Below are positions 1-7,544 of a stretch of DNA of 19,250 nt, piece after piece. A model generated the notes under the pieces. It made no database searches and was not told where the DNA came from. It saw only the letters and a program-made list of their open reading frames with translations. Each line of letters opens with the position of its first letter. Position 1 is the first letter of the stretch. The position numbers and the translations under genes are program-made. Origin of the DNA: Campylobacterales bacterium (GTDB lineage Bacteria; Campylobacterota; Campylobacteria; Campylobacterales; JALSKU01); NCBI GenBank assembly GCA_027023175.1, contig JALVWW010000025.1, positions 1 through 19,250 on the forward strand, written 5' to 3'.

Positions 1-302
1 ATACATATAGAGACTTAGGACCAAAAGATAAAGATGGCAATCCAACCGGATTAAATTCTATATTTGAGATAACTGCTGAGTATAGATTTCCTATCAAGGG
101 AAAATTTGGAGGAGTACTTTTTAGCGACAACACTTACATATCCCAAAAGAGTATGCCTGATCTTTCAGAGTGTTATAACTCTTTAGGGTTTGGCTTAAGG
201 TATAAAACTCCCGTAGGGGCTTTAGCCTTTGATATAGGCTTTGATGCTTCACATCCTTTAAAAGAGCATGCTTTTCACTTTAGAATCGGGGAACAGTTTT
301 GA
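1..302 (+). CDS. tamA: Omp85-family outer membrane protein, TamA-like, C-terminal end only
   Basis: Partial gene; the 5' part lies outside the window. The frame reads about 99 residues from base 3 to the TGA at 300-302. What is visible is the end of a beta-barrel: alternating hydrophobic strands, a segment reading GLRYKTPVGALAFDIGF, and a C-terminal strand FHFRIGEQF ending in Phe. These are typical of the last two strands and beta-signal of Omp85 proteins (BamA/TamA). The barrel would sit in the outer membrane. The fragment alone cannot separate BamA from TamA, but tamB starts inside its stop codon (TTGA, 299-302), and a tamA-tamB pair is the usual arrangement of the translocation and assembly module. 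The overlap suggests translational coupling. The Omp85 call is firm; TamA is inferred from the neighbour. Confidence 0.78.
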   Translation, partial: TYRDLGPKDKDGNPTGLNSIFEITAEYRFPIKGKFGGVLFSDNTYISQKSMPDLSECYNSLGFGLRYKTPVGALAFDIGFDASHPLKEHAFHFRIGEQF

Positions 303-3300
303 CAAAGAGAGTTTTTTACCTTTTTAGCTACATTTTATTATTTTTTATCATAAGTACAACTATCATCTCTATTATATTGACAAAACATCAGCTCTTGGAG
401 TATATTGCAGACAAATATATAAAAAGTTACGGCATCGAGTATCAAACTGTGCAGGGTTCGCTCTTAAGCAATATTACACTTAAAAATGTAAAGTACAAAG
501 ATATTTTTAAAGCCAAAGAGTTACATGTCTCATACTTTTTACCGCAACTATTTTCAAAAACACCTACAATATCCACTCTAAGCATAAACAATGGAGATAT
601 TTATCCGCTTTATTTAAAAAAAGATAGCAAAAACTCTACCTCTTTATACCCTTTTGCTATCTCAAAAACGGTACTAAAACACTTGAAAATTCATTTAAAA
701 GATAAAAATTTATCTATTGATACCAAAGCGATAGATATAAAGTATGATAAAAAAATATCTATCAAAGATATAAAACTCTCAGCCAAAACAGAAGATAGAT
801 ATGGAGTATTTTTAAAAGGCAGGGTAGATAGAGATATTTTTAGGGGTAACGGCGAATTAAGTAGCAAAGAAATTAAACCATATTTAAAAGCTTTACCCTT
901 TAAAATAGAAGCTGATACAAAACATATTTTTATCACATCTTATATAAAATCATTAAAAATATCACCGGTTTGGATAAAAGATATTAATCTCACAGCAGAC
1001 TATTCGCTAAAGAATAACAGAGCTGATTTTAATGCAACTTATCTTTTATCAAACAAAAGCTACAATTTGTTTATAAAGCAAAAAGGGTATATAAATAAAG
1101 AGCAAAAATTTATCTCCACTATATCGGTCGATATAAACAATACTCCTTTAAAATTCCCTTTTAAACATATAAAAGCTCTATTAAAAGCCGATAAAAAAAA
1201 TATTACTTTAAAAATAGACTCAAATAGTTTAAAATGCGATATAAAAGGGGATTATCGTAGATTTGAAATAGTTGCAAATACATTATATAGGGGGCATAAA
1301 ATTGACTCCAATTCAACCCTGCTTGTCTCTCCGCTTCTTTTAAGCGGTAGAGCAACTATCAAAGATGGTATCAATTTTTTCAAATTAAGATACAAATTAA
1401 ATAAAACAACTCTTGATCTAAAAGCCAGTATGCAAAAAAATGGGCATACTATAAAATTTATTGCAAATTCAAAAAATGTGGATTATAAAAATTTTGTAGC
1501 TAAAGATTTAAATATCTCTTTTTTTGTACCGAATTATGTAAAGATTATTACTAAGGGCGATTATGAAAAGGGGGTATATTTGGCAAATGCAAAATGGTAT
1601 ATAGATAAAAAATATCTTAAATTTTTCTCATATACTCCGTCTATATTTACCTCAAAGATAAAACTCACAAAAAATAGTATTGAACTGTTTAGCAATATTG
1701 ATAAATTGGTAGCCAAAAATATATCATTTCAAAATTTTGATATAAAACTTTGTTACCCCTTTGCAAAAAAAGTTATAGATATCAACAGTTCATATATACT
1801 ACAAAAAGATAATAATCAAATAAAGATAACACAAAGTACAAAAGCAAGTTTACAAGGAGATTTTAACTCATCGCTTAATGCAACTATATTACATTCAAAC
1901 ATAAAACTCCCTTTTCAAGATGTAAAAGCTTATATAAAGGGGAGTGCAAAACAAATTTCATTAAAAGGTGGCGCAAAAAATTATAAATTTATGGCAAATA
2001 GCAATTATAAAAAATTGCATCTAAAAGTAGTATCAAAAAAGGCTTCATTTAACTTTTTAAATATCCCAGATATTTTTAAAGATAAAAAAACAGATATAAC
2101 TTCTGTTGCAGATATAAATTTTACCCCTTTTTATATAAAAGGCAAAGCAAGTGCCAAAAACTCTTTAGGGCTGTTTAAGGTAAAATATAAAATAGATAAA
2201 CAAAGCAGCCTTGCTAGAGTAAAATTTATGCCCGATAAAAATTATAAACTTTTTAAAGAATACAATATAAGCAACTTTGCTCCTTCAAATATTACTCTTT
2301 ATAGTGATATAGATAGTAAAGTGTTAAATATAGATGCAAAGATGCTAAATGTTACACTTTTTAAGGAAAAGAAACAACTTGGCGGCTGGGGCAATCTATC
2401 TTCAACTTATTTCGATATAAAAGGTGGTATCAAAAAAGATAAAACTATCTCTTTAGATATAAATGCCGCTTTGGAATCTTTGAAAAAATTTTTAAAAGAT
2501 AGTGGAATTTTTAAGTCTAAACAAAAGTTTTATATAGATGCTAAAGCCATCATCTCTTCTAAACTTATCATCTCAAACAATATTATCTTTTCAAGCAGAG
2601 TAAAAATGCCTTGGTTTATAATTAATTTAGACAAAGATAAATTTTACAAGGGAAAAGATTTTTCACTGCAATTTAGCTTGAAAAATTTTGATGCTTTTAT
2701 CGATAGATATAGTTTTTATCTACAAAATCACTATATATATGCAAACAAACCATCTAAACTTAGCTTTCTAAAAAATGGCGATGTGATATTTAAGAAATTT
2801 TATATCTTTGATAATTTAACTCTTAAAGGCAAAGCAAATATTTTTAAAAAAGAGTGTAATTTAAACTTAAAAGGAAAAAATTTTCACTATATCTCAAAAG
2901 AGGCTGATATAAATGCTAATGCTGATATAAATATCAAAATAAAACCCAATGGAGAACAAAAGTTTAGCGGAAAAATAGTGCTATTAAAAGGGGTGCTGCA
3001 CATCAAGCCAAAAGAGGAGTATAATCTTATAGATAATGATATTGTTATCATACAAAATCTACATGCTAACAGAACCCTAAAAAGAAAGATAAATATCTTT
3101 GTAGAAGCAAAAAATCCTATCTCTTATGAGATAAAAGATGTAAAATTGAAATTTATCCCCGATTTTCTCATCTATCAAGAAGAGGGAAATGCTATAGAGT
3201 ATTTGGGAATGGTAACAATAACCAAAGGAAGTGTAGTAAAAAGTGGTAAAAAGTTTATTTTAAAAAAGAGCAGAATCTATTTAAGAGGCGCTACACCTCT

Positions 3301-3781
3301 AAATCCATATCTAAATCTTCACTTTATATATAAAATACCAAATGACATAACCATAAAAGTTTTTATAGAAAACACACTTGCTTCTCCTCTTATCATACTC
3401 TCATCAAATCCCCCCATGAGTCAAAATGATATTATGTCATATATATTATTTGGCAAGCCTGCAAATAGTGCTCTTGTATTTGACAAAAACTCAAGGGCTT
3501 CTATACCTCTAAATTCACTACTTTATGGAGTTGGGCTTAAAAAAATGTTTCAAGATACTACTCATATCAATATAGATACGATAAATATACTGACTTCAAA
3601 AGATAAAAGATTTGGTTATGAGATAGGCTTGAGTTTAAATGATAGAGTAAGGGTGATATATAAAAATGATGAAGTTTCGACTATTATTATCCAATACTCT
3701 CTAAATAGACACATACAAATAAATGTAAATGTAAAACAGAGTGCTGAAGGGGTCAATCTACTCTACACAAAGGAGTTTTAA
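299..3781 (+). CDS. tamB: TamB-like inner membrane translocation and assembly module subunit (DUF490/TamB domain)
   Basis: Product of 1160 residues. An uncleaved signal-anchor helix at about residues 6-28 is followed by a very long beta-rich, Lys/Asn/Ile-rich repetitive region, as in the AsmA/TamB superfamily whose members form periplasm-spanning lipid-conducting grooves. The conserved C-terminal TamB domain covers roughly the last 250-300 residues and is recognisable by IEYLGMVTITKGSVV, then KKSRIYLRG, then a segment around NPPMSQNDIMSYILFGKP. In characterised bacteria TamB partners TamA and contributes to outer-membrane protein assembly and phospholipid transport. The likely start is TTG at 299, which overlaps the upstream barrel gene by four bases (TTGA). 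The stop overlaps the stop of the opposite-strand bioC-like gene by four bases. The family is clear from the C-terminal domain and the tamA context; the middle is too divergent to align by eye. Confidence 0.87.
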   Translation: MTKRVFYLFSYILLFFIISTTIISIILTKHQLLEYIADKYIKSYGIEYQTVQGSLLSNITLKNVKYKDIFKAKELHVSYFLPQLFSKTPTISTLSINNGDIYPLYLKKDSKNSTSLYPFAISKTVLKHLKIHLKDKNLSIDTKAIDIKYDKKISIKDIKLSAKTEDRYGVFLKGRVDRDIFRGNGELSSKEIKPYLKALPFKIEADTKHIFITSYIKSLKISPVWIKDINLTADYSLKNNRADFNATYLLSNKSYNLFIKQKGYINKEQKFISTISVDINNTPLKFPFKHIKALLKADKKNITLKIDSNSLKCDIKGDYRRFEIVANTLYRGHKIDSNSTLLVSPLLLSGRATIKDGINFFKLRYKLNKTTLDLKASMQKNGHTIKFIANSKNVDYKNFVAKDLNISFFVPNYVKIITKGDYEKGVYLANAKWYIDKKYLKFFSYTPSIFTSKIKLTKNSIELFSNIDKLVAKNISFQNFDIKLCYPFAKKVIDINSSYILQKDNNQIKITQSTKASLQGDFNSSLNATILHSNIKLPFQDVKAYIKGSAKQISLKGGAKNYKFMANSNYKKLHLKVVSKKASFNFLNIPDIFKDKKTDITSVADINFTPFYIKGKASAKNSLGLFKVKYKIDKQSSLARVKFMPDKNYKLFKEYNISNFAPSNITLYSDIDSKVLNIDAKMLNVTLFKEKKQLGGWGNLSSTYFDIKGGIKKDKTISLDINAALESLKKFLKDSGIFKSKQKFYIDAKAIISSKLIISNNIIFSSRVKMPWFIINLDKDKFYKGKDFSLQFSLKNFDAFIDRYSFYLQNHYIYANKPSKLSFLKNGDVIFKKFYIFDNLTLKGKANIFKKECNLNLKGKNFHYISKEADINANADINIKIKPNGEQKFSGKIVLLKGVLHIKPKEEYNLIDNDIVIIQNLHANRTLKRKINIFVEAKNPISYEIKDVKLKFIPDFLIYQEEGNAIEYLGMVTITKGSVVKSGKKFILKKSRIYLRGATPLNPYLNLHFIYKIPNDITIKVFIENTLASPLIILSSNPPMSQNDIMSYILFGKPANSALVFDKNSRASIPLNSLLYGVGLKKMFQDTTHINIDTINILTSKDKRFGYEIGLSLNDRVRVIYKNDEVSTIIIQYSLNRHIQINVNVKQSAEGVNLLYTKEF

Positions 3782-4476
3782 TTTTGCTTTCCTTTCACAT
3801 ACAATACTTCAAATTCCAAATAGTCATGTGGGTAATTTTTTATAAGCTCTTTAGTCTCTTTATAGCCAAGTCTTTTTTTGCCACCGCTTACTCCACTTTT
3901 TTTAATATAGCGAAATTTTGAAATATTGTCTTTAAAAAAGAGCTTATATTTTTCAATACTATACTCGATTTCAAAATATTTTTTAAAAATTTTTAAAGCC
4001 TCTTTTTGACTTGGCAAAAATGGCTCAAGATTACTTTGTTGATATATAGTTTTAAAAGTTCCATCACAAAAAAGTGAAATGACACATTTTTCTGAAAGCT
4101 TTGAAATCTTTTTTGCCATACTATCCAAATTTGAACACCACTGTAAGGATGATGAAGAGATAACTATATCAAACTTTTTTTGCTTTAATCTTTCAAACAA
4201 GTTGTCATCTTCATAATTTGCATTTATAACGCTTATATTTGGATTTCTTGGATGAAGTTTACACATTTCACAAGAGATGTCAACTGCCGTAAACTCTTCT
4301 ATGCTCCAATTTATTAGCTTATAAATTTCTCCACTTCCACAGCCTAGATCCAGTATTTTTTTTGGAGCATTTTCTACCAAAGAGACAACCTTTTTTGCCA
4401 CCTCTTTTTGTATAATATTGTATTTATCATAACTTAAAGCATTTTTTGAAAACTCTTTTTCACAAGATAGACTCAC
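3778..4476 (-). CDS. bioC: BioC-like malonyl-ACP O-methyltransferase (SAM-dependent)
   Basis: Product of 232 residues; a class I SAM-dependent methyltransferase fold. The SAM-binding glycine motif ILDLGCGSGE is at about residues 41-50, the acidic end of strand 2 is in AVDIS (about 64-68), and the segment after strand 4 reads SSLQWCSNLDS (about 109-119), which resembles the LQW signature of BioC. BioC methylates malonyl-ACP so that fatty acid synthesis can elongate it to pimeloyl-ACP for biotin. The start is GTG at 4474-4476, with a weak AGG upstream. No other biotin gene is in view, so the specific substrate rests on sequence resemblance; a generic methyltransferase is the alternative. It is divergent from secG and convergent with tamB, sharing the palindrome TTAA as overlapping stop codons. 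Confidence 0.7.
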   Translation of the reverse strand: MSLSCEKEFSKNALSYDKYNIIQKEVAKKVVSLVENAPKKILDLGCGSGEIYKLINWSIEEFTAVDISCEMCKLHPRNPNISVINANYEDDNLFERLKQKKFDIVISSSSLQWCSNLDSMAKKISKLSEKCVISLFCDGTFKTIYQQSNLEPFLPSQKEALKIFKKYFEIEYSIEKYKLFFKDNISKFRYIKKSGVSGGKKRLGYKETKELIKNYPHDYLEFEVLYVKGKQN

Positions 4477-4505
4477 TTTTAAACCTATATTTAATATTTT
4501 TTAGA

Positions 4506-4511
4506 TATAAT
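4506..4511 (+). promoter_or_regulatory. Candidate -10 box for secG
   Basis: TATAAT lies in the 96-base gap between the divergent bioC-like gene and secG, after a T-rich stretch. Housekeeping promoters in Campylobacterota typically have a strong -10 element and no clear -35. A second weaker candidate (TATACT, 4541-4546) sits closer to secG. On the other strand a TATAAT (4539-4544 on the + coordinates) could serve the bioC-like gene. These are pattern matches in A/T-rich DNA. Confidence 0.4.
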
Positions 4512-4572
4512 TCAAGGCTAATCTAAAAATAGAATGAAATTATACTCTATTTTTTATAAAAGGATGCTAACT

Positions 4573-4920
4573 ATGACAACCATTATATTGGTTTTACAAT
4601 TTGTTCTTGCCGTAATACTTACTATAGCCATACTTTTACAAAAAAGTTCTTCCATAGGTCTTGGTGCTTACAGCGGAAGCAATGAGTCGCTTTTCGGTGC
4701 AAAAGGACCTGCAGGATTTTTGACAAAGTTTACATTTGTTGTGGGATTTTTATTTATCGTAAATACTTTGGCTCTTGGCTATTTTTACAACAAATCAAAA
4801 AAAGCTTCACTAGCAGAAGATATAAAAGTCGAAAAACCGGTTAAAAAAGCTCCCGTAGTACCTTCTATACCTACTACAACAAAAACAAATGAAGCTCCAA
4901 AAGCTCCTACCGCCAAGTAA
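4573..4920 (+). CDS. secG: SecG preprotein translocase subunit
   Basis: Small inner-membrane protein of the SecYEG channel. The start at ATG 4573 gives 115 residues; an in-frame ATG 39 bases earlier exists, but 4573 has a good ribosome binding site (AAAAGGA, 4558-4564) and begins directly with the first membrane helix. Helix 1 covers about residues 4-23 and ends in LLQK, which is characteristic of SecG. A conserved cytoplasmic loop follows (GLGAYSGSNESLFGAKGPAGF, about 29-49, with the Gly-rich and LFG elements), then helix 2 at about 52-72. The C-terminal tail of about 40 residues is rich in Lys, Pro, Ala and Thr and is probably disordered; such tails vary within the family. A strong hairpin terminator begins 17 bases after the stop. 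Confidence 0.92.
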   Translation: MTTIILVLQFVLAVILTIAILLQKSSSIGLGAYSGSNESLFGAKGPAGFLTKFTFVVGFLFIVNTLALGYFYNKSKKASLAEDIKVEKPVKKAPVVPSIPTTTKTNEAPKAPTAK

Positions 4921-5908
4921 AAATATTTTTAATTTTAAAGGGATAAAGAAACTCTTTTTTTTATCCCTTTTTTTTTCTTACTCCTCTCTTTTAGCTGATG
5001 CTCATATCTTTGTTTATCACAGATTTGGTGACAATAGACACCCCACCACTAACACATCCATAAAAGAGTTGATAAAAGAGTTTGACTACTTTAAAAATAA
5101 CGGCTATAAAGTCATAAAGCTAGATACTTTAGTAAATGCCTTGAAGCATCATCAAAAGATAGATGATAAGTGGGTGGTGCTTACCATAGATGACAACTTT
5201 AAAAGTTTTTATCAAAACGCTCTTGCGGTATTTAAAGAGTATAACTATCCATTTTCACTATTTGTTTATATAAAAGCTACAGAGGATAGATATCCTGATT
5301 ATACCTCATGGAAAGAGTTAAAAGAGATATCAAAGTATGGAAGCCTGGAATTTCACTCATACTCCCACCCTCACATGACATACAAAAGTGACAAATACTT
5401 AAAAGAGGACTTTAAAAAAGGTCTGGAGTTGATGAAAAAAAGGCTTGGCATTACTCCAAAATATTTTGCGTACCCTTATGGAGAATATGACAAAAGAGTA
5501 CAAAATATAGCAAAGAGTTTTGGCTTTAAAGCTATCATAAACCAAAATATCGGAGCTATAAGCAAATATAGTGACATATACGATCTGGATAGAAATGCAC
5601 TTGTAGGAAAAAGTAACTTGAAAAGAGATTTGAGTTATAAAGAGTTACATATAGATATAATTGAGCCTAAAGAGTATCCAAAAAATGGAATTTTAAAAAA
5701 GATTATGGCAAAATTATATGATAAAAATATCAAATCAGCCGGATATTACCTAAGTGGATACGGATGGAGCAAATTAAAAGTAAAAAATGCCCTTATTGAC
5801 AAAGAAGTAGAAAAAAAACTTATAAAAAAAAGAAATAGACTGGTTATAAATGTAAATGATGCAATAAAAACAAAACTTTTGATAAAGGATAGATATGGCA
5901 ATAAATGA
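4889..5908 (+). CDS. Secreted or periplasmic NodB-type polysaccharide deacetylase
   Basis: Product of 339 residues from ATG 4889. A long basic N-terminus leads to a hydrophobic signal sequence at about residues 20-38 (ending LLADA), so the enzyme should be exported. The NodB (carbohydrate esterase 4) motifs are present. Motif 1 is LTIDDN (about 98-103), where the Asp pair supplies the catalytic base and a metal ligand. Motif 2 is HSYSH (156-160), with the two metal-binding His. Motif 3 is YPYGEYD (195-201). Family members remove acetyl groups from N-acetylated sugars; the substrate here is unknown. The start is uncertain: ATG 4889 overlaps secG by 32 bases, has no clear ribosome binding site, and is followed by the secG terminator. 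No ATG or GTG occurs between the stop of secG and the signal peptide. The 3' end overlaps frr by 14 bases. Confidence 0.8.
   Translation: MKLQKLLPPSKNIFNFKGIKKLFFLSLFFSYSSLLADAHIFVYHRFGDNRHPTTNTSIKELIKEFDYFKNNGYKVIKLDTLVNALKHHQKIDDKWVVLTIDDNFKSFYQNALAVFKEYNYPFSLFVYIKATEDRYPDYTSWKELKEISKYGSLEFHSYSHPHMTYKSDKYLKEDFKKGLELMKKRLGITPKYFAYPYGEYDKRVQNIAKSFGFKAIINQNIGAISKYSDIYDLDRNALVGKSNLKRDLSYKELHIDIIEPKEYPKNGILKKIMAKLYDKNIKSAGYYLSGYGWSKLKVKNALIDKEVEKKLIKKRNRLVINVNDAIKTKLLIKDRYGNK
4937..4976 (+). terminator. Rho-independent terminator after secG
   Basis: The left arm AAAGGGATAAAGAAA (4937-4951) pairs with 4956-4970 across the four-base loop CTCT, giving a 15-bp stem with a single G-U pair. It runs into nine consecutive T (4968-4976). 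This is the strongest terminator-like structure in the window. It lies inside the reading frame assigned to the following polysaccharide deacetylase, within the codons for its signal peptide. Confidence 0.8.
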
Positions 5909-6455
5909 GATAAAAGAGAATGCAAAAGAGCATATGCAAAAGAGTATCGAGGCTCTAAAGAAAGATTTTACCACCCTTAGAAGCGGAAAGGTTTCAGTAA
6001 ATATACTTGATAATGTCAAAGTTGACTACTACGGCACACCAACCGCACTAAATCAAGTAGCTACCGTTTTGGCAACTGATGCCACAACCATCACTATAAG
6101 CCCGTGGGAGAAAAATATACTAAAAGATATAGAACATGCCATCCAGGGAGCAAACATAGGAGTCAATCCAAACAACGACGGAGAGAGTATAAAACTTTTC
6201 TTTCCTCCTATGACAGTGGAACAAAGAGAGGAGAGTGCAAAAAAAGCTAAAGCCATGGGTGAAAAAGCTAAAATTGCCATAAGAAATGTAAGAAAAGATG
6301 CAAACAACAAGATAAAACATCTTGAAAAGGAAAAAGAGATTACCGAAGATGAGAGCAAAAGAGCTCATGATGATATACAAAAACTAACAGATGACTTTGT
6401 AGGAGAGGTTGACAAACTTGTCAAAAACAAAGAAGCTGAACTTATGAAAGTATAA
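5895..6455 (+). CDS. frr: Ribosome recycling factor
   Basis: Product of 186 residues, the usual length for RRF. After termination it works with EF-G to split the ribosome from mRNA. Recognisable segments are the N-terminal MQKSIEALKKDFTTLRSGKVS with the conserved Leu-Arg-x-Gly-Lys, the central VEQREE segment, and the C-terminal helix containing IRNVRKDAN. These belong to the three-helix bundle of domain I. The start is ATG 5895, with AAAGGA at 5884-5889. It overlaps the end of the deacetylase gene by 14 bases and is followed four bases later by pyrE, so it appears to be part of one transcript with both. Confidence 0.96.
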   Translation: MAINEIKENAKEHMQKSIEALKKDFTTLRSGKVSVNILDNVKVDYYGTPTALNQVATVLATDATTITISPWEKNILKDIEHAIQGANIGVNPNNDGESIKLFFPPMTVEQREESAKKAKAMGEKAKIAIRNVRKDANNKIKHLEKEKEITEDESKRAHDDIQKLTDDFVGEVDKLVKNKEAELMKV

Positions 6456-6459
6456 TTTG

Positions 6460-7068
6460 ATGGACTTAAGAGCTATATATAAAGATGCCAATGCCCTTCT
6501 TGAAGGACATTTTCTTTTAAGCAGCGGCAAACACTCAAAATATTATCTTCAAAGTGCAAAAGTTTTAGAAGATCCAAAAACAGCTGAACTTTTGGCAACA
6601 AAGTTGGCAGAGTTGATAAATGAGGCGGGTATCAAAGCAGATACCGTATGCTCTCCTGCACTTGGAGGTATTTTAGCCGGATATGAGCTCTCAAGAGCCT
6701 TGAATGCCAGATTTATCTTTACTGAAAGAGTAAACAAGGTTATGACTCTAAGGCGAGGTTTTGAAGTAGAAAAAAATGAAAAGATACTAATTTGTGAAGA
6801 TATTATTACTACCGGCGGCTCAGCCCTTGAAGCAGCCAAAGTTATTCAGGATTTAGGCGGAGAGATAGTGGGTTTTGCAGCTTTGGCAAATAGGGGATTT
6901 TGTAAAATTTACAGCGAAAACAAAGAGCAAAAAAAGGAGTGCAAACTACCTCCAAATAAACCGTTTTTTGCTCTTGGCAATTTTGAATTTGAGATATATG
7001 ACCCTGCAGACTGCCCGCTTTGCAAAGAGGGAAGCAGTGCTATGAAACCGGGAAGCAGAGGAAACTAA
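6460..7068 (+). CDS. pyrE: Orotate phosphoribosyltransferase
   Basis: Product of 202 residues from ATG 6460; a TTG directly before it (6457) would add one residue. The enzyme joins orotate and PRPP to give orotidine 5'-monophosphate in de novo pyrimidine synthesis. The type I phosphoribosyltransferase PRPP-binding motif is ILICEDIITTGGSA (about residues 109-122). An N-terminal FLLSSGKHSKYYLQ segment and the loop ERVNKVMTLRRGF (89-101), both typical of PyrE, are present. The C-terminus carries two Cys in DCPLCKEGS. Spacing to frr is four bases, and the stop TAA overlaps the ATG of the next gene (TAATG). Confidence 0.95.
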   Translation: MDLRAIYKDANALLEGHFLLSSGKHSKYYLQSAKVLEDPKTAELLATKLAELINEAGIKADTVCSPALGGILAGYELSRALNARFIFTERVNKVMTLRRGFEVEKNEKILICEDIITTGGSALEAAKVIQDLGGEIVGFAALANRGFCKIYSENKEQKKECKLPPNKPFFALGNFEFEIYDPADCPLCKEGSSAMKPGSRGN

Positions 7069-7544
7069 TGAGATGGAGGGATATAAAAAAGGGTAAAAAA
7101 CCTGAGGAAAAAGTCTCTTTGGACACCATCCCTTATGCCTCTATCCCCTCCAAGATAAAAGCATTTTTAACAGATATGTTTATGATAATGATGCCTTTGG
7201 CTTATATGGTAACTTATGTTATCATGAACGGCAAAGATGACATGCAAAGCTCACTAATCGCCAGAAACTCTTTATGGATAGTATATGGTATCATCATGAT
7301 ACTTTTTTGGAGCACAAAAGGGCAAACCCCGGGATATAAAGCTTACAATCTAAAAGTAATAGATGCAAAAACCAAACAAAAACCATCATTTTTAAAATCA
7401 CTTTTAAGATATATATTTTTTGTAATCTCTTCAACTATCATAGTCGGTGAGCTTATAGCATTTTTTAGACATGACAAAAAAACTCTTCATGACCTTTTAA
7501 GCGGTACTTATGTCATAGAAATAGCCGACACTAAAAACCGGTAA
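7068..7544 (+). CDS. RDD-family membrane protein
   Basis: Product of 158 residues from ATG 7068. This start is set by AGAGGA at 7057-7062 and by the TAATG junction with pyrE. After a charged N-terminus there are about three membrane helices (about 31-50, 66-83 and 107-128), with the RDD-type signatures KAFLTD (about 30-35, a variant of the first Arg/Asp element), GQTPGYKAYNLKVID (about 85-99) and DKKTLHDLLSGTYVI (near 136-150). RDD proteins are poorly characterised; some have been linked to ion transport. The only functional hint here is co-transcription with pyrE and a transporter. It ends with another TAATG overlap into the MFS gene. The family is secure; the function is unknown. Confidence 0.87.
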   Translation: MRWRDIKKGKKPEEKVSLDTIPYASIPSKIKAFLTDMFMIMMPLAYMVTYVIMNGKDDMQSSLIARNSLWIVYGIIMILFWSTKGQTPGYKAYNLKVIDAKTKQKPSFLKSLLRYIFFVISSTIIVGELIAFFRHDKKTLHDLLSGTYVIEIADTKNR

